DNA of 25,293 nucleotides from an uncultured Propionibacteriaceae bacterium (lineage in GTDB: Bacteria > Actinomycetota > Actinomycetes > Propionibacteriales > Propionibacteriaceae): contig CALLVV010000026.1 in the NCBI GenBank assembly GCA_938012815.1, positions 1-25,293 on the forward strand. The letters are read 5' to 3'. Both the position numbers and the translations under genes were made by a program. This document shows, in pieces, positions 17,301 to 23,885 of this stretch (position 1 is the stretch's first letter; the number at the start of each line of letters is the position of its first letter). A model generated the notes under the pieces. That model worked only from the letters and a program-made list of their open reading frames with translations. It was not told the DNA's origin and ran no database searches.

Positions 17301-17750
17301 CTGCAGGACCCGGAAGTGTTCGCCGAGTCGGTGCGAACCATCTCGACCACTCACGCCCGAGTCGCACAGGCGTATTTCGACGACGGCACCGTGGCCCTCG
17401 CAGTCCCCCCGGTGCGTGCGCTTCTCGAGATCATGGCCACCGGCCACACTCAGGATGGCCTGACCCTCGACGACGCCCCGTTCCGGGGACTGTTCAGTCG
17501 CGATTCCGTGCTGAGTTCCGGCTGGTACGCGGAACGCGTGTCTGCGCTCCGGGATGTGGAACTGTCTCGCCTGAAGCGCTCGCTTGGCTCCATCGATTCC
17601 TTCACTGCCAATGAACTGCACGACTCAACCGCTGAGCGCCTCGGCCTCGCGGCACGGCGTGCCTCGGTGGAGGCCCGGATCGAGGAGTTGCTTCAGGTTC
17701 CCGATCTGCTCTGGGGAACGATCGGACGGCAGGTCACCTGGCGGCTGTAA
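14373..17750 (+). CDS. Pyrophosphate-dependent phosphoenolpyruvate carboxykinase
   Basis: I read this 1125-residue soluble protein as PPi-type PEPCK (PEP carboxytransphosphorylase, EC 4.1.1.38). This enzyme interconverts PEP + CO2 + Pi and oxaloacetate + PPi, and was described from Propionibacterium freudenreichii and Entamoeba. It is about twice the length of GTP- or ATP-PEPCK, as expected of that class. PEPCK-like features are ADNYFGYCKKEVK (about residues 313-325, metal- and substrate-binding lysines), EEEHAGGAICFPR (about 344-356) and the glycine-rich SGGGKSEIS (about 469-477) in the place of the kinase P-loop. There is no signal peptide or membrane segment. In propionic fermentation it would feed oxaloacetate into the Wood-Werkman cycle without spending ATP. 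The call is from memory of the family, not a search. A second long frame on the opposite strand is a shadow. Confidence 0.8.
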   Translation: MVDTAAIAAINLRLNLLGLRVPEVVDHTAGPDLVRPILARQRELDRRLSHRLPAVDGRIQTFLDSYLEGTGTSPKLPRQTFVLDQAGLARTLSLPIDADQFSSEYLNSYRLVNGVLHNPLNDRRTTKGVFHIAEGGTAVQDDKLAVPREVYGRLLEHALNPPADSMLLPYCAGDEAPARAWVSLLLRPVVVPHVPGFARERSLEVRFFAPGTLVANLDFVEGIFGNGGDPYLPDNDASLKPRGWTGHTGAVILAPHLTKLTKRELGLPHHDDATQRQRRDGMCWQDPDELYNGGSAFKACARDERGVMVTVIADNYFGYCKKEVKAQISYSANLLGLVEEEHAGGAICFPRYNLGQQFTDNYADPSYRLADIVARDPQRFIPQPEGHAIDLKNEHIVLVPEHSTYSLRDQTVTWEVGGEKGQIPLHADKAYVGPDGYLVRLHHLEADGAQWTLVGTAPRATHCHKPATVSGGGKSEISKAITDAVITGDAYVRDFDEDMAAVAQILDHDFSHRFADPARNGHDARPVLSDRRSVGSVIKLLTPSRDYNDEYNAWLEAIPNHVKELVFVVKRFYRPEWGEDWASHFTVGIINGRKGSSLRLDGEKIRVNMLRVGFAPDGSWRLFGLRHDFQPAAKVQTEDDITASIVVPPRPSGSALSRKFVTNCEQLLFQRPDDAIHRGYDKQAEWDIAQPGTFLSNFEPLSREDAQALVDNAIEFSQFTAPVQELIRSFAASTAPSPSWFVSSAHPRMVQGRPSKNPRYLQHRPDITNPERSAEAELAARLHRKLPMTQKLRLPVDVVAAGRRNNPAESGIPPLCAYSPLHYMELPELFMEFISSMTGKSPSTTGAGSEGAMTKGPFNALPSVIDLNAAFLSFALTGYDGWLSSAGVVGPHVRVDHDISLLVPEVFSRMSDSERSAGNLIEEGCLERIQDYEVGEELILASRLGYRMTEKFASKYFGRIFLHPHVVFTPEMLRPELQDPEVFAESVRTISTTHARVAQAYFDDGTVALAVPPVRALLEIMATGHTQDGLTLDDAPFRGLFSRDSVLSSGWYAERVSALRDVELSRLKRSLGSIDSFTANELHDSTAERLGLAARRASVEARIEELLQVPDLLWGTIGRQVTWRL

Positions 17751-18383
17751 CCCCGTCGCCTCCGGGAGCCGACTTCACCGCAGTCCTGATTCGGAGGAAC
17801 ACGTACCACGTGGTGGCGACGATTGTCGTCCTCACCGCGCCCGTGTCCACGTCGTCCTGCCAGAAGGCACCTCCCCGGTCCAGAAAGCCTTGGGAGACGT
17901 GGCCCCGATACGCAACGTATCGGGGTATGTGGCGGTCAGGTCCGTCAGGGGCTGAATGATCCGGTAGGTGTTTTACCAGTCCGAGGGCACGAAACCCGTG
18001 GCCCCGGAGGGTCGGGGACCGAATGCCGCTTGGATCTGTGGCCCATTCCGGGATGCGACACCTCGGGTGTCTCCATGACTCGAGTCGTCTTCGACATTCC
18101 ACGGCCTTCCGCTCTCGGCTCGGCCCATGCCCTGGTCGAAGCAAGGCTTCCGGACCAAGTCAAGGGGATTTTGGAAGTGTGCAGCGCGTTGTCGCGTGAT
18201 GTTCTGACCTCGACTGCGATGACGCAGCTGCCTCCCTGTCAGAAGTCGGGGGATTCATCGGCTGGCAAGGAGCAGCATGATTTACACGGGCAGATGGAAG
18301 TTGGGTGCGACAACCGCGGCCATGTGTTCCACCCAGAGTTGCCCAGGCTCTTCGACTGAGCGCGAAGCGATTGATGCCGCGTA
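17751..18383. other. 633-base region without a convincing gene
   Basis: The region lies between the convergent PPi-PEPCK and dprA genes. Frames are open on both strands, but codon use is irregular and products look random. The longest on the + strand, 17823-18359, includes MTRVVFDIPRPSALGSAHAL, which I do not recognise. Local G+C is lower and more uneven than in the neighbours. A perfect 10-bp hairpin with a 3-base loop is at 17903-17925 (CCCCGATACG with CGTATCGGGG) and may be part of a terminator, though no T tract follows. A decayed gene or insertion remnant is possible; I found no terminal repeats or transposase motif. Confidence 0.45.
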
Positions 18384-19490
18384 TCACCTCCCAGGCAACC
18401 GCCATCCCGGTCCGGTGTCCTTGAGCCAACCCAGTTCGGCGAGTTCCGCGGCTGCAGCGATCACCTCGGGCACCGTCATCCCAGTTGCGATCGCAAGTTC
18501 AGCGGCTCCCACCGTCGTTCCCGCGGGGACGGCCTCCCTGACGGATCTGAGAGGCGCGGGCAGGGAATCGATGGGCCGGTCTTCTCCACGCAGTGGAAGT
18601 TCTTCCTGAATCCCCAGAGGGGACAGCAGGGCGGTCACGTCCGCGGCCGAGGTGATCAGCGTGGCCATTGACTCCCGGATCAGGTGATGCGGGGCCACGG
18701 ACAGCGACGACGTGACCGGCCCGGGCACGGCCATGGTCACACGGCCCAGCTCCGCCGCCCAGGAGATGGTGTTCCTGGCCCCGGAACGGGCTCCCGCCTC
18801 CACGACCACGGTGCCACTTCCGAGGGCCGCGATCAGCCGGTTCCGCCCGAGAAAACTGGCTCGCAGCGGGTGGGTTCCCGGAGCCAGTTCCGTGATGACT
18901 GCACCGCTCGCCTGGATCTGGTTCCGAAGCCCGTGGTGGCTGGCAGGATAGGTCTTGTCCACTCCCGTCGCCATCACCGCCAAGGTCGGGCTTCCCGTCC
19001 CCAACGCGCCGCGGTGTGCGGCGCTGTCGATGCCGAAGGCCAGCCCGGAGATCACCAGCCAGCCAGAGGCGCTGAGATCGGCCGCCAGTTCTCCCGCCAC
19101 GTGCAGCCCGTAGCTGGTGGCAGCACGTGCCCCGACAACCGCAACGGCCCGCGGCATCCTCAATAGCTCCGGGTTCCCCGCTACCCACAGCCCCAGCGGC
19201 TGCCCGCCCTGATCACCCAGTTGGCACACTCCGAGATCAGCAAAACTGTCCGGCCAGAATTCGTCCCCGGGAACGAGGAAACCAGCGCCGCTTCGGGTGG
19301 TTGCGGCTTCCAGCTCCTCGGGATCGACCCCTTGCGCACGACGCCCCAGGGATGTGGACCCTCCCTGCCGCCGAATGGCTTCCCAAACCTCCTGTGCACC
19401 GTGGGTCTCGACGAGATGGGCAAGCCTCGGATCGGCGACCACCTGGAGTGAGCACAGGGCCATTCGGGCCCTGCGTTCCGCGACGTTCAT
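18384..19490 (-). CDS. dprA: DNA-processing protein DprA
   Basis: DprA binds incoming single-stranded DNA and loads RecA during natural transformation; in many actinobacteria it is present without proven competence. The 368-residue protein has an N-terminal helical part, then the Rossmann-like DprA core (AVAVVGARAATSYGLHVAGE, VISGLAFGIDSAAHRGAL, VMATGVDKTYPASH, FLGRNRLIAALGSGTVVVEA, GRVTMAVPGPV). A C-terminal winged-helix region follows (AELAIATGMTVPEVIAAAAE). The usual SGSLITA stretch reads SGARNTISWA here, a modest variation. The ATG at 19488-19490 shares its A with the comM TGA stop, so the genes are translationally coupled. It is last in yraN-comM-dprA. Confidence 0.95.
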   Translation of the reverse strand: MNVAERRARMALCSLQVVADPRLAHLVETHGAQEVWEAIRRQGGSTSLGRRAQGVDPEELEAATTRSGAGFLVPGDEFWPDSFADLGVCQLGDQGGQPLGLWVAGNPELLRMPRAVAVVGARAATSYGLHVAGELAADLSASGWLVISGLAFGIDSAAHRGALGTGSPTLAVMATGVDKTYPASHHGLRNQIQASGAVITELAPGTHPLRASFLGRNRLIAALGSGTVVVEAGARSGARNTISWAAELGRVTMAVPGPVTSSLSVAPHHLIRESMATLITSAADVTALLSPLGIQEELPLRGEDRPIDSLPAPLRSVREAVPAGTTVGAAELAIATGMTVPEVIAAAAELAELGWLKDTGPGWRLPGR

Positions 19491-21025
19491 CACGCCGCCT
19501 CCTGGAATGCGCCCTGCCTCAACTGCATGGCCACGCGCAGGGAGGCCGCGGAGATCCGGTCCTGCCCGGCAAGGTCTGCGACGCTCCACGCCAGCCGCAA
19601 CACCTTGTCCACACCACGGGCGCTCAGCAGGCCGCGGTTCAACGCTCGTTCCAGGGGCGATAGGTCCTCCGGCAGGGGCAGGTGCGAGCGAAGCCACGGA
19701 CCGGACACTTCACCGTTGGTCCGCCAAGGTGTGTCCCGAAGCCGCATCACCTGTCTTTCCCGCGCCTCCAGGACACGTGCGGCGATCCCCGCGCTGGACT
19801 CGGGTTGTTCCTGGGCGCCGCCCAGGAAGGAACGGTGCTGCGGCAACATGTGATGCCGGATGTCGATTCGGTCCATGATCGGCCCCGACAACCGTTCCTG
19901 GTATCTCCGCACCGCCATGGGGGAACAGCCGCATTCGCGGCCCGTCACCCCATGGAAGCCGCAGGGACACGGGTTCGCCGCCAGCACCAGCTGGAATCGT
20001 GCCGGATAACGCACCTGCACGGCCGCCCTGCCTATGGTGATCCACCCGGACTCGAGCGGGGTACGCAACGCGTCGAGGATGCGCGCACCGAACTCGGGGG
20101 CCTCGTCCAGGAACAACACCCCCCGGTGGGCCAGGGAAATGGACCCGGGACGCACCAGTCGCGCTCCCCCACCGATTATCGAAGCCGGGGAGGACGAGTG
20201 GTGCGGATCCGCGTATGGCGGCTCGATCAGCAGACCCCCACTGAGATCCATCCCGGCAAGCGAGTGCAGGGCCGAAACCTCGACCGCCTCCTCGCCGTCG
20301 AGGGAAGGCAGGATGCTGGTCAACCGGGCAGCGAGCATGGTCTTCCCGACCCCGGGGGCTCCGTGCAGGAACACGTGATGCCTACCGGCGGCCGCCACCT
20401 CCATGACCCAGCGGCCGTCGAGATGCCCGCGCACATCCCGGAAGTCCAGCGGGGGCCGTTGCCCGGGATTCACGTCCTCCTCGACGGGGGGTTCCCAGCC
20501 ACCTGCCGGCGGTTCCCCGTTCAGCACGGCGACGAGGTCCTTCAAGTGGCCGACGGCCCACACCGTGACTCCAGGCACCAGCGAGGCCTCGGCCTCTTGG
20601 CTGGCCGGAACGATGACCTTGTCGAACCCGCTCCGCACGGCGGCCAGCACCGCCGGTAGGATCCCCGGAACCCTGCGCAACCTGCCGTCCAGCCCCAGCT
20701 CCCCCAGACATACGTGATTTCGGGCGGCCTCCTTCGGCACCTTGTCGATGGCCGCCAAGGCAGCCGTTGCTATGGCCAGATCGTAGTGGGTTCCCGTTTT
20801 CGGCAGGTTCGCCGGGGAAAGGTTGATGGTCACCAACCCGTTGGGCCAGGGCAACCCGGCCCCGGTCACGGCCGCCCGGACCCTTTCCTTCGCCTGCGAG
20901 AGCGCCGCATCCGGCAGACCGACGAGCACGGTACGGGGCAGGCCGCCTCCCTCGGCCACCTCGACCTCGACCATTGCCCCTTCCAGTCCGTTGAGCGCCA
21001 CGGACCAGGCTGACGCGGTGCTCAT
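19490..21025 (-). CDS. comM: YifB/ComM family Mg-chelatase-like AAA+ ATPase
   Basis: ComM is a hexameric helicase that drives branch migration when transforming DNA is integrated. The 511-residue product has normal length. The N-terminal Lon-S5-like domain (about 1-170) contains TVLVGLPDAALSQAKERVRA and LVTINLSPANLPKTGTHYDL. The AAA+ core has Walker A GAPGVGKTML, Walker B GVLFLDEAPEF and LVLAANPCPCGFHG with the conserved Cys pair; DRIDI and a C-terminal lid domain with RGVDKVLRLAWSVADL follow. The ATG at 21023-21025 overlaps the yraN stop by four bases (ATGA), and the comM stop overlaps the dprA start. The order yraN-comM-dprA is the same as Rv2898c-Rv2896c of Mycobacterium tuberculosis. Confidence 0.96.
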   Translation of the reverse strand: MSTASAWSVALNGLEGAMVEVEVAEGGGLPRTVLVGLPDAALSQAKERVRAAVTGAGLPWPNGLVTINLSPANLPKTGTHYDLAIATAALAAIDKVPKEAARNHVCLGELGLDGRLRRVPGILPAVLAAVRSGFDKVIVPASQEAEASLVPGVTVWAVGHLKDLVAVLNGEPPAGGWEPPVEEDVNPGQRPPLDFRDVRGHLDGRWVMEVAAAGRHHVFLHGAPGVGKTMLAARLTSILPSLDGEEAVEVSALHSLAGMDLSGGLLIEPPYADPHHSSSPASIIGGGARLVRPGSISLAHRGVLFLDEAPEFGARILDALRTPLESGWITIGRAAVQVRYPARFQLVLAANPCPCGFHGVTGRECGCSPMAVRRYQERLSGPIMDRIDIRHHMLPQHRSFLGGAQEQPESSAGIAARVLEARERQVMRLRDTPWRTNGEVSGPWLRSHLPLPEDLSPLERALNRGLLSARGVDKVLRLAWSVADLAGQDRISAASLRVAMQLRQGAFQEAA

Positions 21026-21396
21026 TCCTCGATCCCCCGGACGTGGTTGACAACAGGTTCCTGTCCGGGACGCAGCAGCACCCCGATGGCATCAATGCGC
21101 AGCCGGTCCGCCCGGATCCTGTGCTCGGCGAGCCACAAAAGGCTGAGTTGCCGGAGTTTGCTGCGCTTGCGCCACGTGACCGCTTCGAGAGGGTCCCCGA
21201 AACCGAGTCCCGAACGGCACTTCACCTCGATGAACACCAAGGCCTCGGCGTGCGGATCGTGGGCGATGATATCGAGCTCACCCTCGTTGCACCGCCAGTT
21301 GCGGTCGAGCACCTGCCATCCGAGGCCGACCAGATGCTCTACGGCGTGTTCCTCCCCGATCCGACCGATCGCCCGAGTCTTTCCACGAACAACCAC
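21022..21396 (-). CDS. YraN/UPF0102 family nuclease-like protein
   Basis: The 124-residue protein belongs to UPF0102 (YraN), a small family with the fold of Holliday-junction-type and restriction endonucleases. The signature residues are present: GRIGEEHAVEHLVGLGWQVLDRNWR, EGELDIIAHD with the metal-binding Glu-Asp, and LVFIEVKCRSG with the E-x-K pair. A nuclease role is likely from these motifs but not well shown for the family. The start GTG at 21394-21396 is preceded by an almost perfect Shine-Dalgarno stretch, AGGAGGTGATC, 2 bases upstream. It overlaps comM by four bases. Confidence 0.92.
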   Translation of the reverse strand: MVVRGKTRAIGRIGEEHAVEHLVGLGWQVLDRNWRCNEGELDIIAHDPHAEALVFIEVKCRSGLGFGDPLEAVTWRKRSKLRQLSLLWLAEHRIRADRLRIDAIGVLLRPGQEPVVNHVRGIEE

Positions 21397-21400
21397 AAGA

Positions 21401-21428
21401 TCACCTCCTGCCCAACACTCTGGGCAGG
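21401..21428 (-). promoter_or_regulatory. Hairpin touching the yraN ribosome binding site
   Basis: A perfect 8-bp stem (21407-21414 with 21421-21428, loop of 6) lies directly before yraN. Its 3' arm on the - strand, TGGGCAGG, includes the first bases of AGGAGGTGATC, the binding site for the 16S rRNA end. It may reduce yraN translation or act as a weak terminator for the upstream DUF2469 gene. The remaining bases 21429-21502 show nothing else. Confidence 0.45.
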
Positions 21429-21502
21429 AAACCAGGTCCGGCGAACCATTTCCACAGGACCTTTCCCGGCGACCTCTCCGACGAGGTCACATGAACAGCG
21501 CC

Positions 21503-21814
21503 CTAGGGCTGGTTGGGAACCGGGAGGTCGGAGTGGGTGATCTCCTCGATTGAGACGTCACGGAAGGTCAGGACCTTGGCGCTCTTCACGAACCTGGCTG
21601 GCCGGTACATGTCCCACACCCAGGCATCCCCCATCGACACCTCGTAGTAGACATCGCCACCCTCGGTACGCACCTTCAGATCGACTGCGTTGCACAGGTA
21701 GAACCGTCTCTCGGTCTCCACGGCATACGTGAAGATGCTGACTACGTCCTTGTACTCGTGGTAGAGATCAAGCTCCAGCTTGCTCTCGTACTGTTCCAGG
21801 TCTTCCGTGCTCAT
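21503..21814 (-). CDS. DUF2469 family protein (actinobacterial conserved)
   Basis: The 103-residue acidic protein is the DUF2469 family, found next to rnhB in most actinobacteria (Rv2901c in Mycobacterium tuberculosis). Typical sequence is seen throughout: MSTEDLEQYESKLELDLYHE, VSIFTYAVETERRFYLCN, DVYYEVSMGDAWVWDMYRP and FVKSAKVLTFRDVSIEE. No signal peptide or membrane segment is visible. Its biochemical function is not known to me. ATG 21812-21814 follows AGGCACC and lies six bases after the rnhB stop, so it is probably in one transcript with rplS-lepB-rnhB. Confidence 0.93.
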   Translation of the reverse strand: MSTEDLEQYESKLELDLYHEYKDVVSIFTYAVETERRFYLCNAVDLKVRTEGGDVYYEVSMGDAWVWDMYRPARFVKSAKVLTFRDVSIEEITHSDLPVPNQP

Positions 21815-21820
21815 GGTGCC

Positions 21821-22435
21821 TCACACTCTAGCCGCATCGGGTACACAGGCGTAGCTGAGGCGGTGGATGGGGCTCGGTCCGAGCCGCTCCAGGGCCTTCT
21901 TGTGCGCGGCGGTGCAGTATCCCTTGTGCACGGCGAGACCGTAGCCGGGGTATTCCCGTTCGTAGGCGACCATGATCGCGTCGCGCTGGACCTTGGCGAC
22001 GATGGACGCGGCGCTGATGCAGGCCGCCACCTTGTCTCCCTTCCAGATACCCAGTCCCGGTGTTCCCAGGCCGCTCACGGGGAAACCGTCGGTCAGGACG
22101 AACCCCGGCCTGACCCCCAGCCGGGCAACGGCCCTGCGAAGCCCCTGAAGATCGGCCTCGTGCATCCCGAGCGCATCGCAGTCGGCGGGCTCGACCCGGG
22201 CCCAGGCCACCGCGACGGCATGTTCCATTATCAGTTCACAGAGCCCGGCCCTGCGTTTCGGGCTCAACGCCTTGGAATCGTCGAGCCCCTCCACCGGGCG
22301 GGCGGGATCCAGGATCACGGCGGCCGCCACCAGCGGGCCGGCGCAGGCCCCGCGGCCCGCCTCGTCCGCCCCGGCGACCGGGCTGAAACCCGCCGCCACC
22401 AGGACGTCCTCGTATGCGCGGGCGCCGGTCAACAC
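21821..22435 (-). CDS. rnhB: Ribonuclease HII
   Basis: RNase HII cuts the RNA strand of RNA-DNA hybrids and removes single ribonucleotides from DNA. The 204-residue product is of normal size. The metal-binding DEAGRG motif is in AGADEAGRGACAGPLVAAAV. Further motifs are DDSKALSPKRR, the third acidic residue in VLTDGFP, AASIVAKVQRD and YGLAVHKGYCTAAHKKAL. The GTG at 22433-22435 is taken as the start; it overlaps the lepB stop by seven bases, and a TTG directly follows as an alternative. It sits between lepB and the DUF2469 gene as in other actinobacteria. Confidence 0.95.
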   Translation of the reverse strand: MLTGARAYEDVLVAAGFSPVAGADEAGRGACAGPLVAAAVILDPARPVEGLDDSKALSPKRRAGLCELIMEHAVAVAWARVEPADCDALGMHEADLQGLRRAVARLGVRPGFVLTDGFPVSGLGTPGLGIWKGDKVAACISAASIVAKVQRDAIMVAYEREYPGYGLAVHKGYCTAAHKKALERLGPSPIHRLSYACVPDAARV

Positions 22436-23214
22436 CCTGCCGGGGCCTCAATGATGGTGGGTTCCTCGGGCGCCTCTTGCTCCGGTGAGGGGATCTTCGC
22501 GAAAGTTTCCGGCACCCGGAAGGTGGACAACCTATCCAGTGGCGCCACGACGGCCACCGCCGCCCCAACCACTTTGCGCTTTGGCACGAAAGCAGCCGAT
22601 CCGGCCTTTCCGCCATCTCTGGTGTCCCTCAGGTGACACCGAGAATCCGCTGACGCATTCCGGTGATCCCCCAGCACGAATATGTGATCTGCGGGAACGA
22701 TGACGTCGAACGACATGGTCGAGGGGGCCACTTGGACCCCGTTCTCGGAGTACAGGTACTGTGACTCGTCCAGCGCCTCCCCGTTCACGGTCACGGCTCC
22801 CTCCGCCGTGCAGCAGGCCACCCGGTCCCCGGGCATGCCGATCACGCGCTTGATGAGATATCCTGCGCTGGAATTCGGCAGGACCCCGATGAACTCGAGG
22901 ACCTGCTCCATCTGGGTGTGCTCCGGTTGCGGTCCCGAGAGCCAGTGCGCGGGATCCTCGAAGACCACGACGTCGCCACGCTGGAATCCTCCGAACTTGG
23001 CCACCAAGACCCTGTCCCCCACTTTCAGGGTGTTCTCCATGCTGCCGCTCGGGATGCTGAACATCTGGGCGACGAAGCCCCGCAGCACGGTTGAGATCAG
23101 GAGTGCGCCGACAAGGATGATGGCGACCTCTCCAATTCCACTGAAAAGCCTTCGGGGGAAGGACCGCGGTTTCTCCTGCTTGGCCCCGGTGCCGGATTCC
23201 TCGGTGTTTTCCAA
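22429..23214 (-). CDS. lepB: Signal peptidase I
   Basis: LepB cleaves signal peptides of secreted proteins on the outer face of the membrane. The 261-residue product has one N-terminal membrane segment (VAIILVGALLISTVLRGFVA, about 29-48). Next come the catalytic Ser region SIPSGSMENTL, box C VGDRVLVAKFG, the Lys of the Ser-Lys dyad in YLIKRVIGMPGD, and box E LGDHRNASADSR. A C-terminal extension rich in Pro and Glu follows the conserved core. The start is a TTG at 23212-23214 with AGGAAGG 8 bases upstream; no ATG or GTG is better placed. It lies behind a terminator-like hairpin after rplS, so it may be read by read-through or from its own promoter. The RlpA-like protein at 13230 is one likely substrate. 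Confidence 0.95.
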   Translation of the reverse strand: MENTEESGTGAKQEKPRSFPRRLFSGIGEVAIILVGALLISTVLRGFVAQMFSIPSGSMENTLKVGDRVLVAKFGGFQRGDVVVFEDPAHWLSGPQPEHTQMEQVLEFIGVLPNSSAGYLIKRVIGMPGDRVACCTAEGAVTVNGEALDESQYLYSENGVQVAPSTMSFDVIVPADHIFVLGDHRNASADSRCHLRDTRDGGKAGSAAFVPKRKVVGAAVAVVAPLDRLSTFRVPETFAKIPSPEQEAPEEPTIIEAPAGC

Positions 23215-23232
23215 CGCAATCGCCTTCCTGAG

Positions 23233-23280
23233 AAAAACAAACGGCCCGCGCCGCCGGGTATCACCCTACAAGCGCAGGCC
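23233..23280 (-). terminator. Terminator between rplS and lepB
   Basis: On the - strand GGCCTGCGC (23280-23272) pairs with GCGCGGGCC (23251-23243) with one T-G wobble; a small GGGTGATACCC hairpin lies inside, and TTTGTTTTT follows. The left arm begins 12 bases after the rplS stop. Confidence 0.72.
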
Positions 23281-23292
23281 AAGCAAACACCC

Positions 23293-23643
23293 TCAGGCGC
23301 GTTTCTCCTTGATCCTGGCTGCCTTGCCGCGCAGGTCGCGCAGGTAGTACAGCTTGGCGCGACGCACGTCGCCGCGGCGCTCCACCTCGATCTTCTCGAT
23401 GATGGGGCTGTGAAGCGGGAAAGTGCGCTCCACACCCACGCCAAGGCTTATCTTGCGGACCGTGAAGGCCTCCTGCACTCCACTGGCATTGCGGGCGATC
23501 ACGACACCCGCGAACACCTGGATGCGGGACCGGCCACCCTCGATGACCCGCACGTGCACACGCACCGAGTCACCGGGGCGGAACTCGGGAATGTCGGGGC
23601 GCAGGGAGGCCTGGTCAATGGCCTTGATCAACGGATTGGTCAT
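23293..23643 (-). CDS. rplS: 50S ribosomal protein L19
   Basis: L19 sits at the interface of the 30S and 50S subunits. The 116-residue protein is of normal length and shows the full family pattern: IKAIDQASLRPDIPEFRPGD, VRVHVRVIEGGRSRIQVFAG, RKISLGVGVERTFPLHSP, VERRGDVRRAKLYYLRDLRG and AARIKEKR at the end. ATG 23641-23643 has GAGGA 5 bases upstream; the open frame further upstream is not coding. A long-range stem lies just before the ribosome binding site (separate entry). A probable terminator separates it from lepB. Confidence 0.97.
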   Translation of the reverse strand: MTNPLIKAIDQASLRPDIPEFRPGDSVRVHVRVIEGGRSRIQVFAGVVIARNASGVQEAFTVRKISLGVGVERTFPLHSPIIEKIEVERRGDVRRAKLYYLRDLRGKAARIKEKRA

Positions 23644-23657
23644 GATGTCCTCGTCAG

Positions 23658-23717
23658 TGCCACAGGTCACCGCGGTAGTCGTTCTCTCGCCGTGTCCCGG
23701 GCTGTCCCCCTGTGGCA
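23658..23717 (-). promoter_or_regulatory. Structured 5' leader of rplS
   Basis: TGCCACAGG (23658-23666) and CCTGTGGCA (23709-23717) form a perfect 9-bp stem enclosing 42 bases. It ends 14 bases before the rplS ATG, next to the GAGGA site. A ribosomal-protein leader with autoregulation is a possibility; I cannot match it to a known L19 leader family. Confidence 0.4.
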
Positions 23718-23762
23718 GGAGCCGGAACGTGGGCGGGCCACCCGATCGGGCAGCAGCCAGCA

Positions 23763-23768
23763 ATTATG
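23763..23768 (-). promoter_or_regulatory. Possible -10 box of rplS
   Basis: On the - strand CATAAT stands in GTGGCATAATTGC, one mismatch from TATAAT, about 120 bases upstream of the rplS start. It would give a leader containing the 9-bp stem. No clear -35 box is seen. Confidence 0.35.
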
Positions 23769-23816
23769 CCACAAGAAACAAGAAGCTGCAGTGTTGTGAA
23801 GTCTCCACGAACCGAA

Positions 23817-23843
23817 GTGGGGCGCCCGTTCCGGACGCCCCAC
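23817..23843 (-). terminator. Terminator-like hairpin after sdhB
   Basis: An 8-bp perfect stem (23817-23824 with 23836-23843), with a further TCCGGA palindrome in its loop, lies 43 bases after the sdhB stop. TTCGGTTC follows on the - strand. It separates sdhAB from the rplS promoter region. Confidence 0.6.
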
Positions 23844-23885
23844 GCGGGTGGCTTTGACCTGTCTGCTCGGAGAAGTTTCGGTCCC

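Noticed and set aside
18384..21396. yraN-comM-dprA as a new competence or defence island
   Set aside because: This order is common in actinobacteria (same as Rv2898c-Rv2896c), so it is ordinary housekeeping synteny.
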